57,558 nucleotides of DNA from Kiritimatiellia bacterium (GTDB lineage: Bacteria; Verrucomicrobiota; Kiritimatiellia; RFP12; UBA1067), in contig JAFQYM010000035.1 in the NCBI GenBank assembly GCA_017406465.1, forward strand, positions 1-57,558, in the 5' to 3' direction. A program made the translations under genes and the position numbers. Every line of letters begins with the position of its first letter. Position 1 is the stretch's first letter. This document shows, in pieces, positions 1-9,217 of the stretch. Below the pieces are notes generated by a model. It saw only the letters and a list, made by a program, of their open reading frames with translations, did no database searches and was not told the DNA's origin.

Positions 1-1
1 C

Positions 2-151
2 GTGGTCGTCTGCTTCGGTTTTCTCGCGTACATCGCCGCCTACTGCACTTCACTGCACTTCAACTGCACCACGCGACGCCCCCGACCGCGCGAGAGCGCG
101 TCGGGAGAGGGGTGTCGCCGCAGTTCAGAAGAAAGTCGCGTGTTCTTTTGA
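2..151 (+). CDS. Possible 3' end of a plus-strand membrane protein gene (partial)
   Basis: An open frame enters from outside the window and stops with TGA at 149-151. It reads as a hydrophobic segment (VVVCFGFLAYIAAYC) followed by a Cys/His-bearing and then basic, polar tail. The hydrophobic part looks like the last membrane helix of a protein, which would make this the only plus-strand gene here, converging on the acyl-CoA ligase gene. The tail coincides with a heptamer repeat array (43-70) and a strong stem-loop (73-118), so it may be a repeat-derived C-terminal extension. The coding status is doubtful: only 49 codons are visible and nothing in them identifies a family. The rest of this end, 152-240, is AT-richer and shows no gene. 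Confidence 0.3.
   Translation: MVVCFGFLAYIAAYCTSLHFNCTTRRPRPRESASGEGCRRSSEESRVFF
43..70. repeat. Heptamer array CTGCACT with 3- and 4-base spacers
   Basis: Three boxes CTGCACT, CTGCACT and CTGCACC lie at 43-49, 53-59 and 64-70, separated by TCA (3 bases) and TCAA (4 bases). The 10/11-base alternation is the same layout as the array at 8660-8773, although the box sequence differs. Confidence 0.6.
73..118. other. Strong stem-loop with GAGA loop
   Basis: GCGACGCCCC at 73-82 pairs with GGGGTGTCGC at 109-118 (one G-U pair in RNA). Inside it, CGCGC pairs with GCGCG around a GAGA loop, with a CCGA/TCGG extension. No U-tract follows on either strand, so it is not a textbook terminator. It may form part of a bidirectional stop between converging genes, or belong to the repeat element beside it. 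Confidence 0.5.
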
Positions 152-240
152 TGTTTACCTGACTCATTGACAAAAACTGATTGATTTTAGCTGTTTTTGC
201 TCAATTTTCGTTTTCACGTTTTAAACCGCACCCCACAAAG

Positions 241-259
241 CTTGGACAGCCCGTCCAAG
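241..259 (-). terminator. Hairpin directly after the acyl-CoA ligase gene
   Basis: CTTGGAC (241-247) and GTCCAAG (253-259) form a perfect 7-bp stem with a 5-base loop, one base beyond the stop codon of the minus-strand gene at 261. On the minus strand the downstream sequence is only modestly U-rich, so an intrinsic terminator is likely but weak. Confidence 0.5.
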
Positions 260-260
260 A

Positions 261-2543
261 CTACAGCTTGTTGCGCTGGATCTTGCCAGAGACGGTCTTG
301 GGAAGCTCGTCGCGGAACACGACGATGCGAGGATACTTGTAGGGAGCCGTGTGCGTCTTCACGTACTCCTGAATCTCCTTCTTGAGCTCTTCGGTGCCCT
401 CCTTGCCCTTCACGAGCTTGATCGTCGCCTTCACGACCTGCCCGCGCACGGGATCGGGCGCGGCAGATACGCCGCACTCGACGACGTAGGGGAGCTCCAT
501 GATTACATTCTCGATCTCAAAAGGCCCGATGCGGTAGCCCGACGACTTTATGACATCGTCCGCACGACCGACGTAGTGGTAATAACCGTCCTCGTCCTTC
601 CACGCGAGGTCGCCCGTGTGGTAGCAGCCGTGGCGCCATGCCTCCGCCGTCTTCTCCTCGTCCTTGTAGTAGCCGACGAAGATGCCGGGATGCGGGTTCG
701 AGCGCGGGGTCCTGACGACGATCTCGCCGTGTTCGCCGGCTGGAACGGAGTGCCCCTCGGGGTCGACGAGGTCGATGCCGTAGTCGGGAATCGGCTTGCC
801 CATCGCGCCCGGCTTGATCTCGTCGCCGAAGAGCGTCCCGAGCGCGCACGTCGTCTCGGTCTGGCCGAAGCCCTCGTAGATTGAAAGGCCAGTCGCGCGC
901 TTGAACTGCGTGAACACCTCGGGGTTCAGCGCCTCGCCCGCCGTCGTCGCGTGATGCACCGACGAGAAGTCGTACTTCGAGATGTCCTCTTTAATAAGCA
1001 TGCGGTACATCGTCGGCGGCGCGCAGAAAGTCGTGATGCCGTACTTCGCGAACATCGGGAGGATCTGCTCTGCGTGGAAGCGCGCGAAGTCGTAGACGAA
1101 GAGAGCCCCCTCGCACATCCACTGGCCGTAGAACTTGCCCCAGCTCGCCTTGGCCCAGCCCGTCTCGGAGATCGTGAGGTGCAGCCCGTCGCGCTCGACC
1201 TGGTGCCAGTACTTCGCGGTGACGAAGTGCCCGAGCCCGTAGAGATGGCTGTGGAGCGCCATCTTGGGGTAGCCAGTCGTGCCGGACGTGAAGAACATGA
1301 GCATCGGGTCCTTGCCGCCGGGAGCGTCCGGCCCGCGGCCAAACACGCGAGAGAAACCGACGTATTCGCGATCAAAGCTCTTCCAGCCCTCGCGGTCGCC
1401 GTTGACGATCATCTTGATGAGGGAGTATCCGGGCTTCTCCTTCGCAATCTCGGCCTCCGCGAGCTCGGCCTCGTGCGCGACATCGCCGTCGGCGGTGCAG
1501 ACGAGGGCCTTCACGTCGGCCGCCTTGAAGCGGTAGACGAGATCGTGGTCCTTGAGCTGGCTCACTGCGGGAATCACTATCGCGCCGACCTTGTGGAGCG
1601 CGAGAACCGCCGGCCAGTACTGCCAGTGGCGCTTCAGGATGAAGAGAACCTTGTCGCCCTTCCCGATGCCGATTGAACTAAAGTAGTTCGCCATCTGGTT
1701 TGAGATGTCGCTGATCTCGCGGAAGGTGAATCGGCGCTCGGTGAAATTGTCGCTGACGTGCAGCATCGCGAGCTTTTCGGGATAGCGGTTGGCGATCTCG
1801 TCGATCACGTCGAACGCGAAGTTGAAGCGCTCGGTGTTCTTGAACTTCACGTGCTCGAGATGGCCTGCCGCGTTCTCCTCGCACTCGACGAACTTGTCGA
1901 CGACGAGCGGCACCTTCTCGTGGCGCGGACGCACAGTCTCAAGGCCGAGATGCGTGTCGCCGCCTTCGCCCGCCATCACCATCGCGAGGAAAGTGACGCC
2001 GTTCGGGTCGGTCGCGAGCATGCCGTGCGGCGTGGAGGAACGGTAGTAGATCGAGTCGCCTTCGTGAAGTTCCTCGACATGCTCGCCGACGCGAATCTTC
2101 ATCGAGCCCTTGAGGACGATGTCGAACTCCTGACCCGCGTGGGTCGTCGTGGAAATGGGCTTGTCCAAGAGCGCGGGGTCGTACTTGTACGTGACCCAGT
2201 AGGGCGTGCCGAGGCGGTTCTGGAACATCGCCGCCTGGTTGCGGATGTCCATGTGCGTCTCGTGCGCCGTCAAGGGCCCCTGCCCCGCGCGCGTCACTTC
2301 GTAGCCGGAAAGGTGGGCGCTATGGCCCTTCAAAAGCGCATTGATGTCGACGCCAAAGGTAATCGCGCACTGGTGGAGGAAGTTGAACGTCGGGTCGAGC
2401 TTGCCCGCCTCGACCGCCTTGTAGTCCTCGACGGAGACTTCGGTCTTCTCCGCCATCTGCTCAACAGAATACCCGATGATCTCGCGCATTTCGCGTATGC
2501 GCGCGGCCATCTCAATCAAATTTTTCTCCGCCTCTTCGCTCAT
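261..2543 (-). CDS. HTH-cupin-acyl-CoA synthetase fusion
   Basis: A 760-residue protein in three parts. Residues about 8-70 form an XRE-type helix-turn-helix. Residues about 125-195 form a small cupin (around HAGQEFDIVLKGSM). Residues about 240-760 are a complete ANL-family acyl-CoA ligase, which activates a carboxylic acid with ATP and transfers it to CoA. Visible ligase motifs are the ATP loop FFTSGTTGYPK near 413-424, YEGFGQTET near 555, the hinge and GRADDVIKSSGYRIGPFEIE near 655-675, and the catalytic lysine in TVSGKIQR near 755. The domain resembles medium-chain or acetyl-type synthetases (ACSM-like). HTH-cupin regulators and AMP-binding ligases often occur as neighbouring genes; here they are one polypeptide with no frameshift. 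The cupin may sense the acid and the HTH may act on DNA or be vestigial. The substrate cannot be read from sequence. The start has a purine-rich leader and its own -10 box at 2577-2582. Confidence 0.9.
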   Translation of the reverse strand: MSEEAEKNLIEMAARIREMREIIGYSVEQMAEKTEVSVEDYKAVEAGKLDPTFNFLHQCAITFGVDINALLKGHSAHLSGYEVTRAGQGPLTAHETHMDIRNQAAMFQNRLGTPYWVTYKYDPALLDKPISTTTHAGQEFDIVLKGSMKIRVGEHVEELHEGDSIYYRSSTPHGMLATDPNGVTFLAMVMAGEGGDTHLGLETVRPRHEKVPLVVDKFVECEENAAGHLEHVKFKNTERFNFAFDVIDEIANRYPEKLAMLHVSDNFTERRFTFREISDISNQMANYFSSIGIGKGDKVLFILKRHWQYWPAVLALHKVGAIVIPAVSQLKDHDLVYRFKAADVKALVCTADGDVAHEAELAEAEIAKEKPGYSLIKMIVNGDREGWKSFDREYVGFSRVFGRGPDAPGGKDPMLMFFTSGTTGYPKMALHSHLYGLGHFVTAKYWHQVERDGLHLTISETGWAKASWGKFYGQWMCEGALFVYDFARFHAEQILPMFAKYGITTFCAPPTMYRMLIKEDISKYDFSSVHHATTAGEALNPEVFTQFKRATGLSIYEGFGQTETTCALGTLFGDEIKPGAMGKPIPDYGIDLVDPEGHSVPAGEHGEIVVRTPRSNPHPGIFVGYYKDEEKTAEAWRHGCYHTGDLAWKDEDGYYHYVGRADDVIKSSGYRIGPFEIENVIMELPYVVECGVSAAPDPVRGQVVKATIKLVKGKEGTEELKKEIQEYVKTHTAPYKYPRIVVFRDELPKTVSGKIQRNKL

Positions 2544-2576
2544 CTCTTCTTTGCCCTACTTTGACAGAATTTGCTT

Positions 2577-2582
2577 ATTATA
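2577..2582 (-). promoter_or_regulatory. -10 box of the acyl-CoA ligase gene
   Basis: The minus strand reads TGATATAAT, an extended -10 element 34 bases upstream of the ATG at 2543. No convincing -35 box was seen at 17 bases. Confidence 0.6.
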
Positions 2583-2629
2583 TCATATTTTCTGTGCCTG
2601 CGGGGCAGCGGGAGATGACAATGACGCCG

Positions 2630-2722
2630 CTACTGCAGCACCTCGAAGAGAGCGGCCTCGTTCGGGGCGAGGCGGATTTCGCCGCTCTTCACGTTACCGC
2701 GCCAGACGCGGCAAGCGCACGT
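2630..2722 (-). pseudogene. C-terminal remnant of a glycosidase-like gene
   Basis: Between larC and the ligase gene, the minus strand holds about 30 open codons ending in TAG. They include VWRGNVKSGEIR and then LAPNEAALFEVLQ, which reads like the final beta-strands of the C-terminal domain of an alpha-amylase or galactosidase family enzyme. There is no start codon or upstream reading frame: an in-frame TGA lies at 2723-2725, and the first codons overlap the 3' end of larC in another frame. It is best explained as the tail of a deleted gene. The family assignment is a judgement by eye; a chance open stretch is possible. Confidence 0.4.
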
Positions 2723-3921
2723 TCAGCCTCTGATTCCGCCTCGACAAGGGAAATGCCGCGGCGGCGCGCGTAGGCGGCGAGGTCGTCGGCCTCCCACTTC
2801 GCGCGGCTAACGCCGTGCCCTGACGCAATTTTGCGGCGGACAATCGAGCCATCCGAAAGCGACACCTCTTCGGTATTCCGCGTGAGCATGTACCGCGGGC
2901 ACGTCTTTTCGCGGACACCGAGGGTGGAGGTGTTCGCGAATATCGCGGAAACGACTCTCGCCTTATCCTCCTCCATGCACATCACGCACGCGAGAATCCC
3001 TGGCCGCCCCTTCTTCATCACGCCGTGGACGAACGACACGTCCTTCGCGCCTGCTGCGAAGATGCGCTCCGACGCGAACGCGAGCTCCTCGCCCGTCATG
3101 TCGTCCACGTTGAAATCGAGCTCGCAGATCATCCCATCCGCAGCGAGCGGCAGGAGTTTCTCGCCGAGCGTCGCGCGAACGACGTTTGCGCGCGGAAAGT
3201 CCTTCCGTCCTGCGCCGAAGCCGATCGCCTCGGACTTCATGAGCGGCTGCGGGCCGAACGACGCCGCGAATGTCTTGATGAGCGCGGCGCCAGTCGGCGT
3301 GCAGAGCTCCCCAACGATCTCGCCGTCAGAATACGACGGCATGCCCTGAAGGAGAAATGCCGTAGCGGGAGCGGGCACGCTCAATGTCCCGTGCGCACAC
3401 TCGACCGTTCCCGAGCCGACGTTTACCGGCGAGACGACTACTTCGTCCGGGGCGAGGCGGTTCATCAAATGGCAGAATGCGGCGATGTCGGCAACCGCAT
3501 CGAGCGCGCCGACTTCGTGAAAGTGGATTTCGCCCACCTCTCGGCCGTGCGCGCGCGACTCCGCGGCGGCGATCGCCTCGTAGACCTTCGCTACGTCGCG
3601 CTTCGTCTTCTCGCCAAGCGAGAGGCCCCCGACGAGAGAAAGGATGTCCGCGAGGGAATGATGCTCGTGGCGGTGTTCGTGTCCGTGGTGATGCCCGTGG
3701 TGGTGATGTTCGTGCTCCTCTTCGCCGTGGACGCGCACCGAGAGATGCGTTGCCGCGATGCCGCATTTGCAGAGCGTCTCGCGCGTGAACTCGACGCCTG
3801 GGATTCCGAGTGCGTTGAGTTCGGCGAGCACAGCGTCCTTGTCGGGCATAAGTTCGAGGAGCGCTCCGGCGAGCATGTCTCCCGCCGCGCCCATCTGGCA
3901 GTCGATGTAGAGCGTCTTCAT
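2689..3921 (-). CDS. larC: LarC nickel-insertion protein (nickel-pincer cofactor synthesis)
   Basis: A 410-residue protein of the LarC family, the CTP-dependent cyclometallase that inserts nickel into pyridinium-3,5-bisthiocarboxylate mononucleotide to complete the nickel-pincer cofactor of lactate racemase-type enzymes. The family start MKTLYIDCQMGAAGDM is present. A histidine-rich stretch (HEHHHHGHHHGHEH, about residues 60-80) is a typical nickel-binding loop. The chosen ATG at 3921 overlaps the larB stop by four bases (ATGA) behind a GAGGGAAG ribosome site; a longer in-frame extension upstream lies within larB and is not protein-like. The cofactor's user (LarA) and LarE are not in the window. 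Confidence 0.9.
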   Translation of the reverse strand: MKTLYIDCQMGAAGDMLAGALLELMPDKDAVLAELNALGIPGVEFTRETLCKCGIAATHLSVRVHGEEEHEHHHHGHHHGHEHRHEHHSLADILSLVGGLSLGEKTKRDVAKVYEAIAAAESRAHGREVGEIHFHEVGALDAVADIAAFCHLMNRLAPDEVVVSPVNVGSGTVECAHGTLSVPAPATAFLLQGMPSYSDGEIVGELCTPTGAALIKTFAASFGPQPLMKSEAIGFGAGRKDFPRANVVRATLGEKLLPLAADGMICELDFNVDDMTGEELAFASERIFAAGAKDVSFVHGVMKKGRPGILACVMCMEEDKARVVSAIFANTSTLGVREKTCPRYMLTRNTEEVSLSDGSIVRRKIASGHGVSRAKWEADDLAAYARRRGISLVEAESEAERALAASGAVT

Positions 3922-4658
3922 TTCGCTTCCCTCATGTGGTTGATGCGGCTTGCGAGAAAGCCCGCGCCGAAACCGTTGTCGATGTTCACGACGCTTACCC
4001 CTGCCGCGCACGAATTCAGCATGGCGAGTAGCGCAGTGACGCCGCCGAACGACGACCCGTAGCCGACGCTCGTGGGGACTGCGATTACCGGCGAGTCTAC
4101 AAGCCCGCCAATCACGCTCGGAAGCGCCCCTTCCATCCCGGCGACGGCAATCACCACCCGCGCCGCGCGCAGTTCGTCAATGCGGGCGAGTAGCCTGTGG
4201 AGCCCCGCCACGCCTACGTCGTAAAGCCGCATTACCTTGTTGCCGAGCGCCTCCGCGACGAGCGCCGCCTCCTCCGCGACCTTGATGTCGCTCGTCCCGC
4301 CCGTCGCGACGGCGATCGCACCCGCCCCGTCGCACGGTCTGTTGGCGCCAAGTCGTCCAAGCCTCGCCTCGGGGAAGTATGCAAAGTCCTCGCCGAGCGA
4401 CTGCGCGACGTTCTTCGCCTTTTCGGCGTCTATCCGCGTGACGAGCGCGGGAAGCTGCCCATGGTCTCTGAGCGATGCGAGTATCGCCGCGATCTGCGCG
4501 GCCGTCTTCCCTTCGCCGTACACGACCTCGGCCGTTCCCTGGCGGGAGCGGCGCTGCAGGTCGACGCGAGCAAAGCCGAGATCGTCTATGTCTGCGGTAG
4601 ACCCCATCTGCGAAAAGATCCGCTTCAGGTCCTCGTACCTGTCAAGCGGACGCGGCAT
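3918..4658 (-). CDS. larB: LarB, nickel-pincer cofactor carboxylase
   Basis: A 246-residue LarB-type protein, related to PurE. In the known pathway LarB carboxylates and hydrolyses nicotinate adenine dinucleotide to give pyridinium-3,5-biscarboxylate mononucleotide. The sequence has the glycine-rich C-terminal half expected for the PurE-like fold (VIAVAGMEGALPSVIGGLV, then VPTSVGYGSSFGG). The start is placed at 4658 (MPRPLDRYEDLKRIF) after a GGAAG site. It overlaps the 3' end of the small membrane-protein gene by 17 bases, and its stop overlaps the larC start, so translation is probably coupled along the whole run. Confidence 0.9.
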   Translation of the reverse strand: MPRPLDRYEDLKRIFSQMGSTADIDDLGFARVDLQRRSRQGTAEVVYGEGKTAAQIAAILASLRDHGQLPALVTRIDAEKAKNVAQSLGEDFAYFPEARLGRLGANRPCDGAGAIAVATGGTSDIKVAEEAALVAEALGNKVMRLYDVGVAGLHRLLARIDELRAARVVIAVAGMEGALPSVIGGLVDSPVIAVPTSVGYGSSFGGVTALLAMLNSCAAGVSVVNIDNGFGAGFLASRINHMREAK

Positions 4659-4926
4659 GGAACTTCCGCGAAAGGGAAAGAACGCCGAACACGGCGAGTC
4701 CCGCGGCAAGCACGATGGCCCCAAGCAGCGCGTCGTGGGCGGAGAGGTCGAAAAGCGGCTCCCCCTCAAGCGCGCCCGCGACGCAGTCGACGGACCACAT
4801 AAGCGCCGCGCCCCAGAACATCAGCATCGTCGTGAACACGGCGCCGTTGGGATGGCCGGCCTTCTTCGCCGCGAGATGCCAGACCGTGAACGCGACGGCA
4901 GCCGCTATCGTCATGAGCTCACACAT
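4642..4926 (-). CDS. Small three-helix membrane protein upstream of larB
   Basis: A 94-residue hydrophobic protein with membrane segments near residues 5-20, 30-52 and 64-86. I do not recognise the family. The gene overlaps its upstream neighbour by eight bases and larB by 17, which ties it to the nickel-pincer cofactor genes. A role in metal or substrate handling for that pathway is possible, but only on context. There are no clusters of His or Cys that would mark a metal transporter. Confidence 0.7.
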   Translation of the reverse strand: MCELMTIAAAVAFTVWHLAAKKAGHPNGAVFTTMLMFWGAALMWSVDCVAGALEGEPLFDLSAHDALLGAIVLAAGLAVFGVLSLSRKFHAASA

Positions 4927-5269
4927 GGGCGGGGCTCGCCTTCTTCTCGGAGCGAACGGAGAACGCGACCATCGCCACCCAAACGGCGACGAGGAGAACC
5001 GTCATCGCGACGCCGCGCGTGGCCATTTCGTGGAGCATTTCGCCAACGGCCTCGGGCCCTTCCTGCGCCGCGGTGAGAAAAGGCGGCGTGAAGATTATCT
5101 CGCCGTGGTAGATGTGCTCGATGGCGAGGAGGAAGCTGCCGCCGAACATCATCTTGCCGAGCCAGCCGAGCCTGCTGACGAAGGGGTTGCCCTCCGCAGA
5201 CTTCGGAAGAGTCGTCTTTACCGCCGAAGCGACCGCCGCCGTTGCGAGCGGCACCGTAAAACATGCCAT
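4919..5269 (-). CDS. Small membrane protein, first of the pair before larBC
   Basis: A 116-residue protein with hydrophobic segments near residues 38-55 and 84-104 and a short charged tail. No family was recognised. It begins behind a perfect AAAGGAG ribosome site eight bases before the ATG and overlaps the next gene by eight bases. With its partner it forms a four-gene coupled block ending in larC. Because the peptidase-like gene ends only 13 bases upstream, the block may be read through from alaS. Confidence 0.7.
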   Translation of the reverse strand: MACFTVPLATAAVASAVKTTLPKSAEGNPFVSRLGWLGKMMFGGSFLLAIEHIYHGEIIFTPPFLTAAQEGPEAVGEMLHEMATRGVAMTVLLVAVWVAMVAFSVRSEKKASPAHV

Positions 5270-5282
5270 GTCTTTACTCCTT

Positions 5283-6283
5283 TCATTTATTCGGGGTCCA
5301 CTTGTGGAATCCGTGGGTAAACTCGCGCTCAGCGCCGTGGGCGAAGAACTTGCCGCCAGAGACGGAATAGGCGCTCGACGACTGGCGGACTGTCTCGTTC
5401 ATGTTGCCCTCGATCGTCGTGAGCTGGGAGCCCTTGCGATATATGACGAAGATGTAGTGCGACTTGAAATGCACGACGTCGCCGGAACGGATTTCATCGA
5501 CCTTCTCAAATCGTTCGCCAGAACCGAGATCGCCGTCAAACATGTAGGTAGACGCGTCAGCGGCCATCGCGGCGCACTCAAAGCAACTTGTGTTGCCGAG
5601 GACAGACGGAAACATCTTTCCCCATGGGCGCCCCGTCCTGAAAGCGTGTTCCGCCATCATCTGCTTTGCGCGAGCGTCGTATTCGGCTTGCGTCTTCACA
5701 GGCGGGTTCTCCTTGAGGAAGACAAGCATAAACGAATTCTCCTGCCCGCCGCCCTTTAGTGGCTTGCGGACCTGCACAAGCTTCTGAGACGACTTGTTCG
5801 CCACGACAGTGCCGAGAACGGCGCACGGCGTTCCTCCTGGGATCTTCGCTACAAGCTCAAGAGGCCCCTTCCCGCCGCTCAAGTAGGCGAGGCACGGCAC
5901 CTCTGGAGTGTACGGCTCAAGCTTCCACTTGATCTTGCCAAAGACGTCCTCTGCCTTGAACCAACGATTCGTGAACTCTTCCGTGTGAAGGCCTGCTGGA
6001 ACCGACATCTCGACAAGCTTGCCGCCATCGCCTATTGCCGTTATCGCAAAGGGCGTTCCGTCCACCGTGATCGCGTACTTGCGGTCAGGCGACTTGCGCT
6101 TGTCGGAAACGAGCGGAAATATCTTCGTCGCGCCAGACGCCGGAATTGGCACAAACGCGGCTGGAAGCCGCTCGCTAAGCTGTTTTTCTATCTCCTCGGG
6201 CATCGCGGCTGCAAAGGCGAACTTGGCGCCAAAAAACGCCGCGAACACCACGGCCGCCACGCCGCATCTGGAGAAAAGCTGCT

Positions 6284-6287
<4 letters not shown>
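5283..6287 (-). CDS. Secreted CHAP/NlpC-like peptidase or amidase (putative)
   Basis: A 334-residue exported protein with an N-terminal signal segment (VVFAAFFGAKFAFA). The middle region, about residues 30-190, looks like small beta domains of unknown type. The last 110 residues have the layout of a papain-like cell-wall hydrolase: a cysteine in NTSCFECAAMAAD, a downstream GDVVHF box, a histidine in HYIFVIY and a polar residue in EGNMNE. This matches CHAP/NlpC-type amidases, which cut peptidoglycan peptides, but the match is by pattern only. The start is GTG, overlapping the alaS stop in ATGTGA, so it is translationally coupled to alaS. A double cysteine (CFEC) near the active site is unusual. 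Confidence 0.55.
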
Positions 6288-8134
<1,847 letters not shown>

Positions 8135-8180
8135 TTGATGTTCCTTGGATCAACCGGCCGCTTCGGCCCATGGCAGAAGC

Positions 8181-9182
8181 CTATGCAAAGAGATTGGACG
8201 GATATTCGCCGGCATCGACGAGCGCGCGAATCGACTCCATGACACGCGGCTTGTCGTCGCGGTACGTGACGCCGAACCAGCTCGAGTCGGTGGGAAGGAC
8301 GCAGCAGTCGGCCTTGCCTTCGCGGACGAGCTCGTCGACGACGAACGGAATGTACCATTCGCTCTTTTCCTTCGAGCCGTTCACGGCGAGCCACTTCGGG
8401 AAGCGCTCCTCGAGCTCTGCGAAGAGCCCGGCGGGGAAGCCCCAGAAGTTCATGGAGACGCGCGAGTCGAGAGGAACCTTCACGGGGTTCGCCTCGTCCT
8501 CGCGGTTCTCGGCGATGTCGCCGACCTTGACGAGCTTCGTCATCTCCGTCACGCCGCGCAGCTTGCCGTCCGGCGCGATGTCGCAGATGCCGCGCGCGAC
8601 GCTGCCGTTTTCGCTGAGCGTGAGGTCAAGCCTGAAGCCGACCATCGCAATATGGAGCTTAGGGTCTTTTAGTGTCGAATTAGCGTCTGTTAGCGTCGCC
8701 GCCGACCCTACACCGACGCTACTCGACCCTGCACCGACGCTATTCGGCCCTACACCGACGCTACTCGACCCTACCAAGAACTCCGCGAGCTTCGCAAAGG
8801 CGTCGCGACCGTAGAAGTCGTCGGCGTTGATCACGGCGAACGGCCCGTCGACGACGCTGCGCGCCGCACGCGTCGCATGCGCGGTGCCCCACGGCTTCGT
8901 GCGGCCTGCGGGAACGGTATAGGGCGCAGGGAGGTCTGCGATGTCCTGATAGCAGTAGTCCACCGGCATCAGGGCCTCGAACTTGCGACCGATCTTCTCC
9001 TTGAACTCCGCTTCGAAGTCCCGCCTAATGACGAACACGACCTTGCCGAAGCCGCCGCGCAGCGCGTCGAAAACGGAGTAGTCGAGAATCGCCTCGCCCG
9101 AAGGACCGACAGGGTCGACCTGCTTCAAGCCGCCATAACGCGAGCCCATGCCCGCTGCCAACACTACCAATGTGGGTTTCAT
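8181..9182 (-). CDS. Sugar nucleotidyltransferase with repeat-array insertion
   Basis: About 333 residues. The N-terminal LVVLAAGMGSRYGGLKQV is the signature of the NTP-transferase family, which joins a sugar phosphate to a nucleotide (GlmU/RmlA/GalU superfamily). INADDFYG near 120 holds the metal-binding aspartates. The usual fold is interrupted at residues about 140-175 by a low-complexity loop (SSSVGVGPNSVGAG and on) that is exactly the translation of the heptamer array at 8660-8773. The exact sugar is unknown. The promoter's -10 box ends two bases before a first possible ATG (9188), so transcription should start near 9184 and the second ATG (9182, MKPTLVV) is preferred. Confidence 0.85.
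   Translation of the reverse strand: MKPTLVVLAAGMGSRYGGLKQVDPVGPSGEAILDYSVFDALRGGFGKVVFVIRRDFEAEFKEKIGRKFEALMPVDYCYQDIADLPAPYTVPAGRTKPWGTAHATRAARSVVDGPFAVINADDFYGRDAFAKLAEFLVGSSSVGVGPNSVGAGSSSVGVGSAATLTDANSTLKDPKLHIAMVGFRLDLTLSENGSVARGICDIAPDGKLRGVTEMTKLVKVGDIAENREDEANPVKVPLDSRVSMNFWGFPAGLFAELEERFPKWLAVNGSKEKSEWYIPFVVDELVREGKADCCVLPTDSSWFGVTYRDDKPRVMESIRALVDAGEYPSNLFA
8660..8773. repeat. TAGNGTC heptamer array with alternating 3/4-base spacers, in two opposed blocks
   Basis: On the minus strand, seven boxes (TAGGGTC, TAGCGTC, TAGGGCC, TAGCGTC, CAGGGTC, TAGCGTC, TAGGGTC) run from 8773 to 8704 with spacers GAG, GGTG, GAA, GGTG, GAG, GGTG. On the plus strand, four boxes (TAGGGTC, TAGTGTC, TAGCGTC, TAGCGTC) run from 8660 to 8697 with spacers TTT, GAAT, TGT. 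Six bases (GCCGCC) separate the blocks. The repeat is thus 21 bases per two boxes, or 10.5 bases per box, and keeps the reading frame of the nucleotidyltransferase gene. Confidence 0.9.
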
Positions 9183-9190
9183 ATTCATGT

Positions 9191-9196
9191 ATTATA
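9191..9196 (-). promoter_or_regulatory. -10 box of the nucleotidyltransferase gene
   Basis: The minus strand reads TGGTATAAT, an extended -10. It lies so close to the gene that the mRNA should begin about two bases before the ATG at 9182. Confidence 0.65.
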
Positions 9197-9217
9197 CCAA
9201 AACCGCGTCCGGAGCGC

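Noticed and set aside
8660..8773. CRISPR array
   Set aside because: Units are 7 bases with 3-4-base spacers, far too short, and lie in a coding gene. There are no cas genes in the window.
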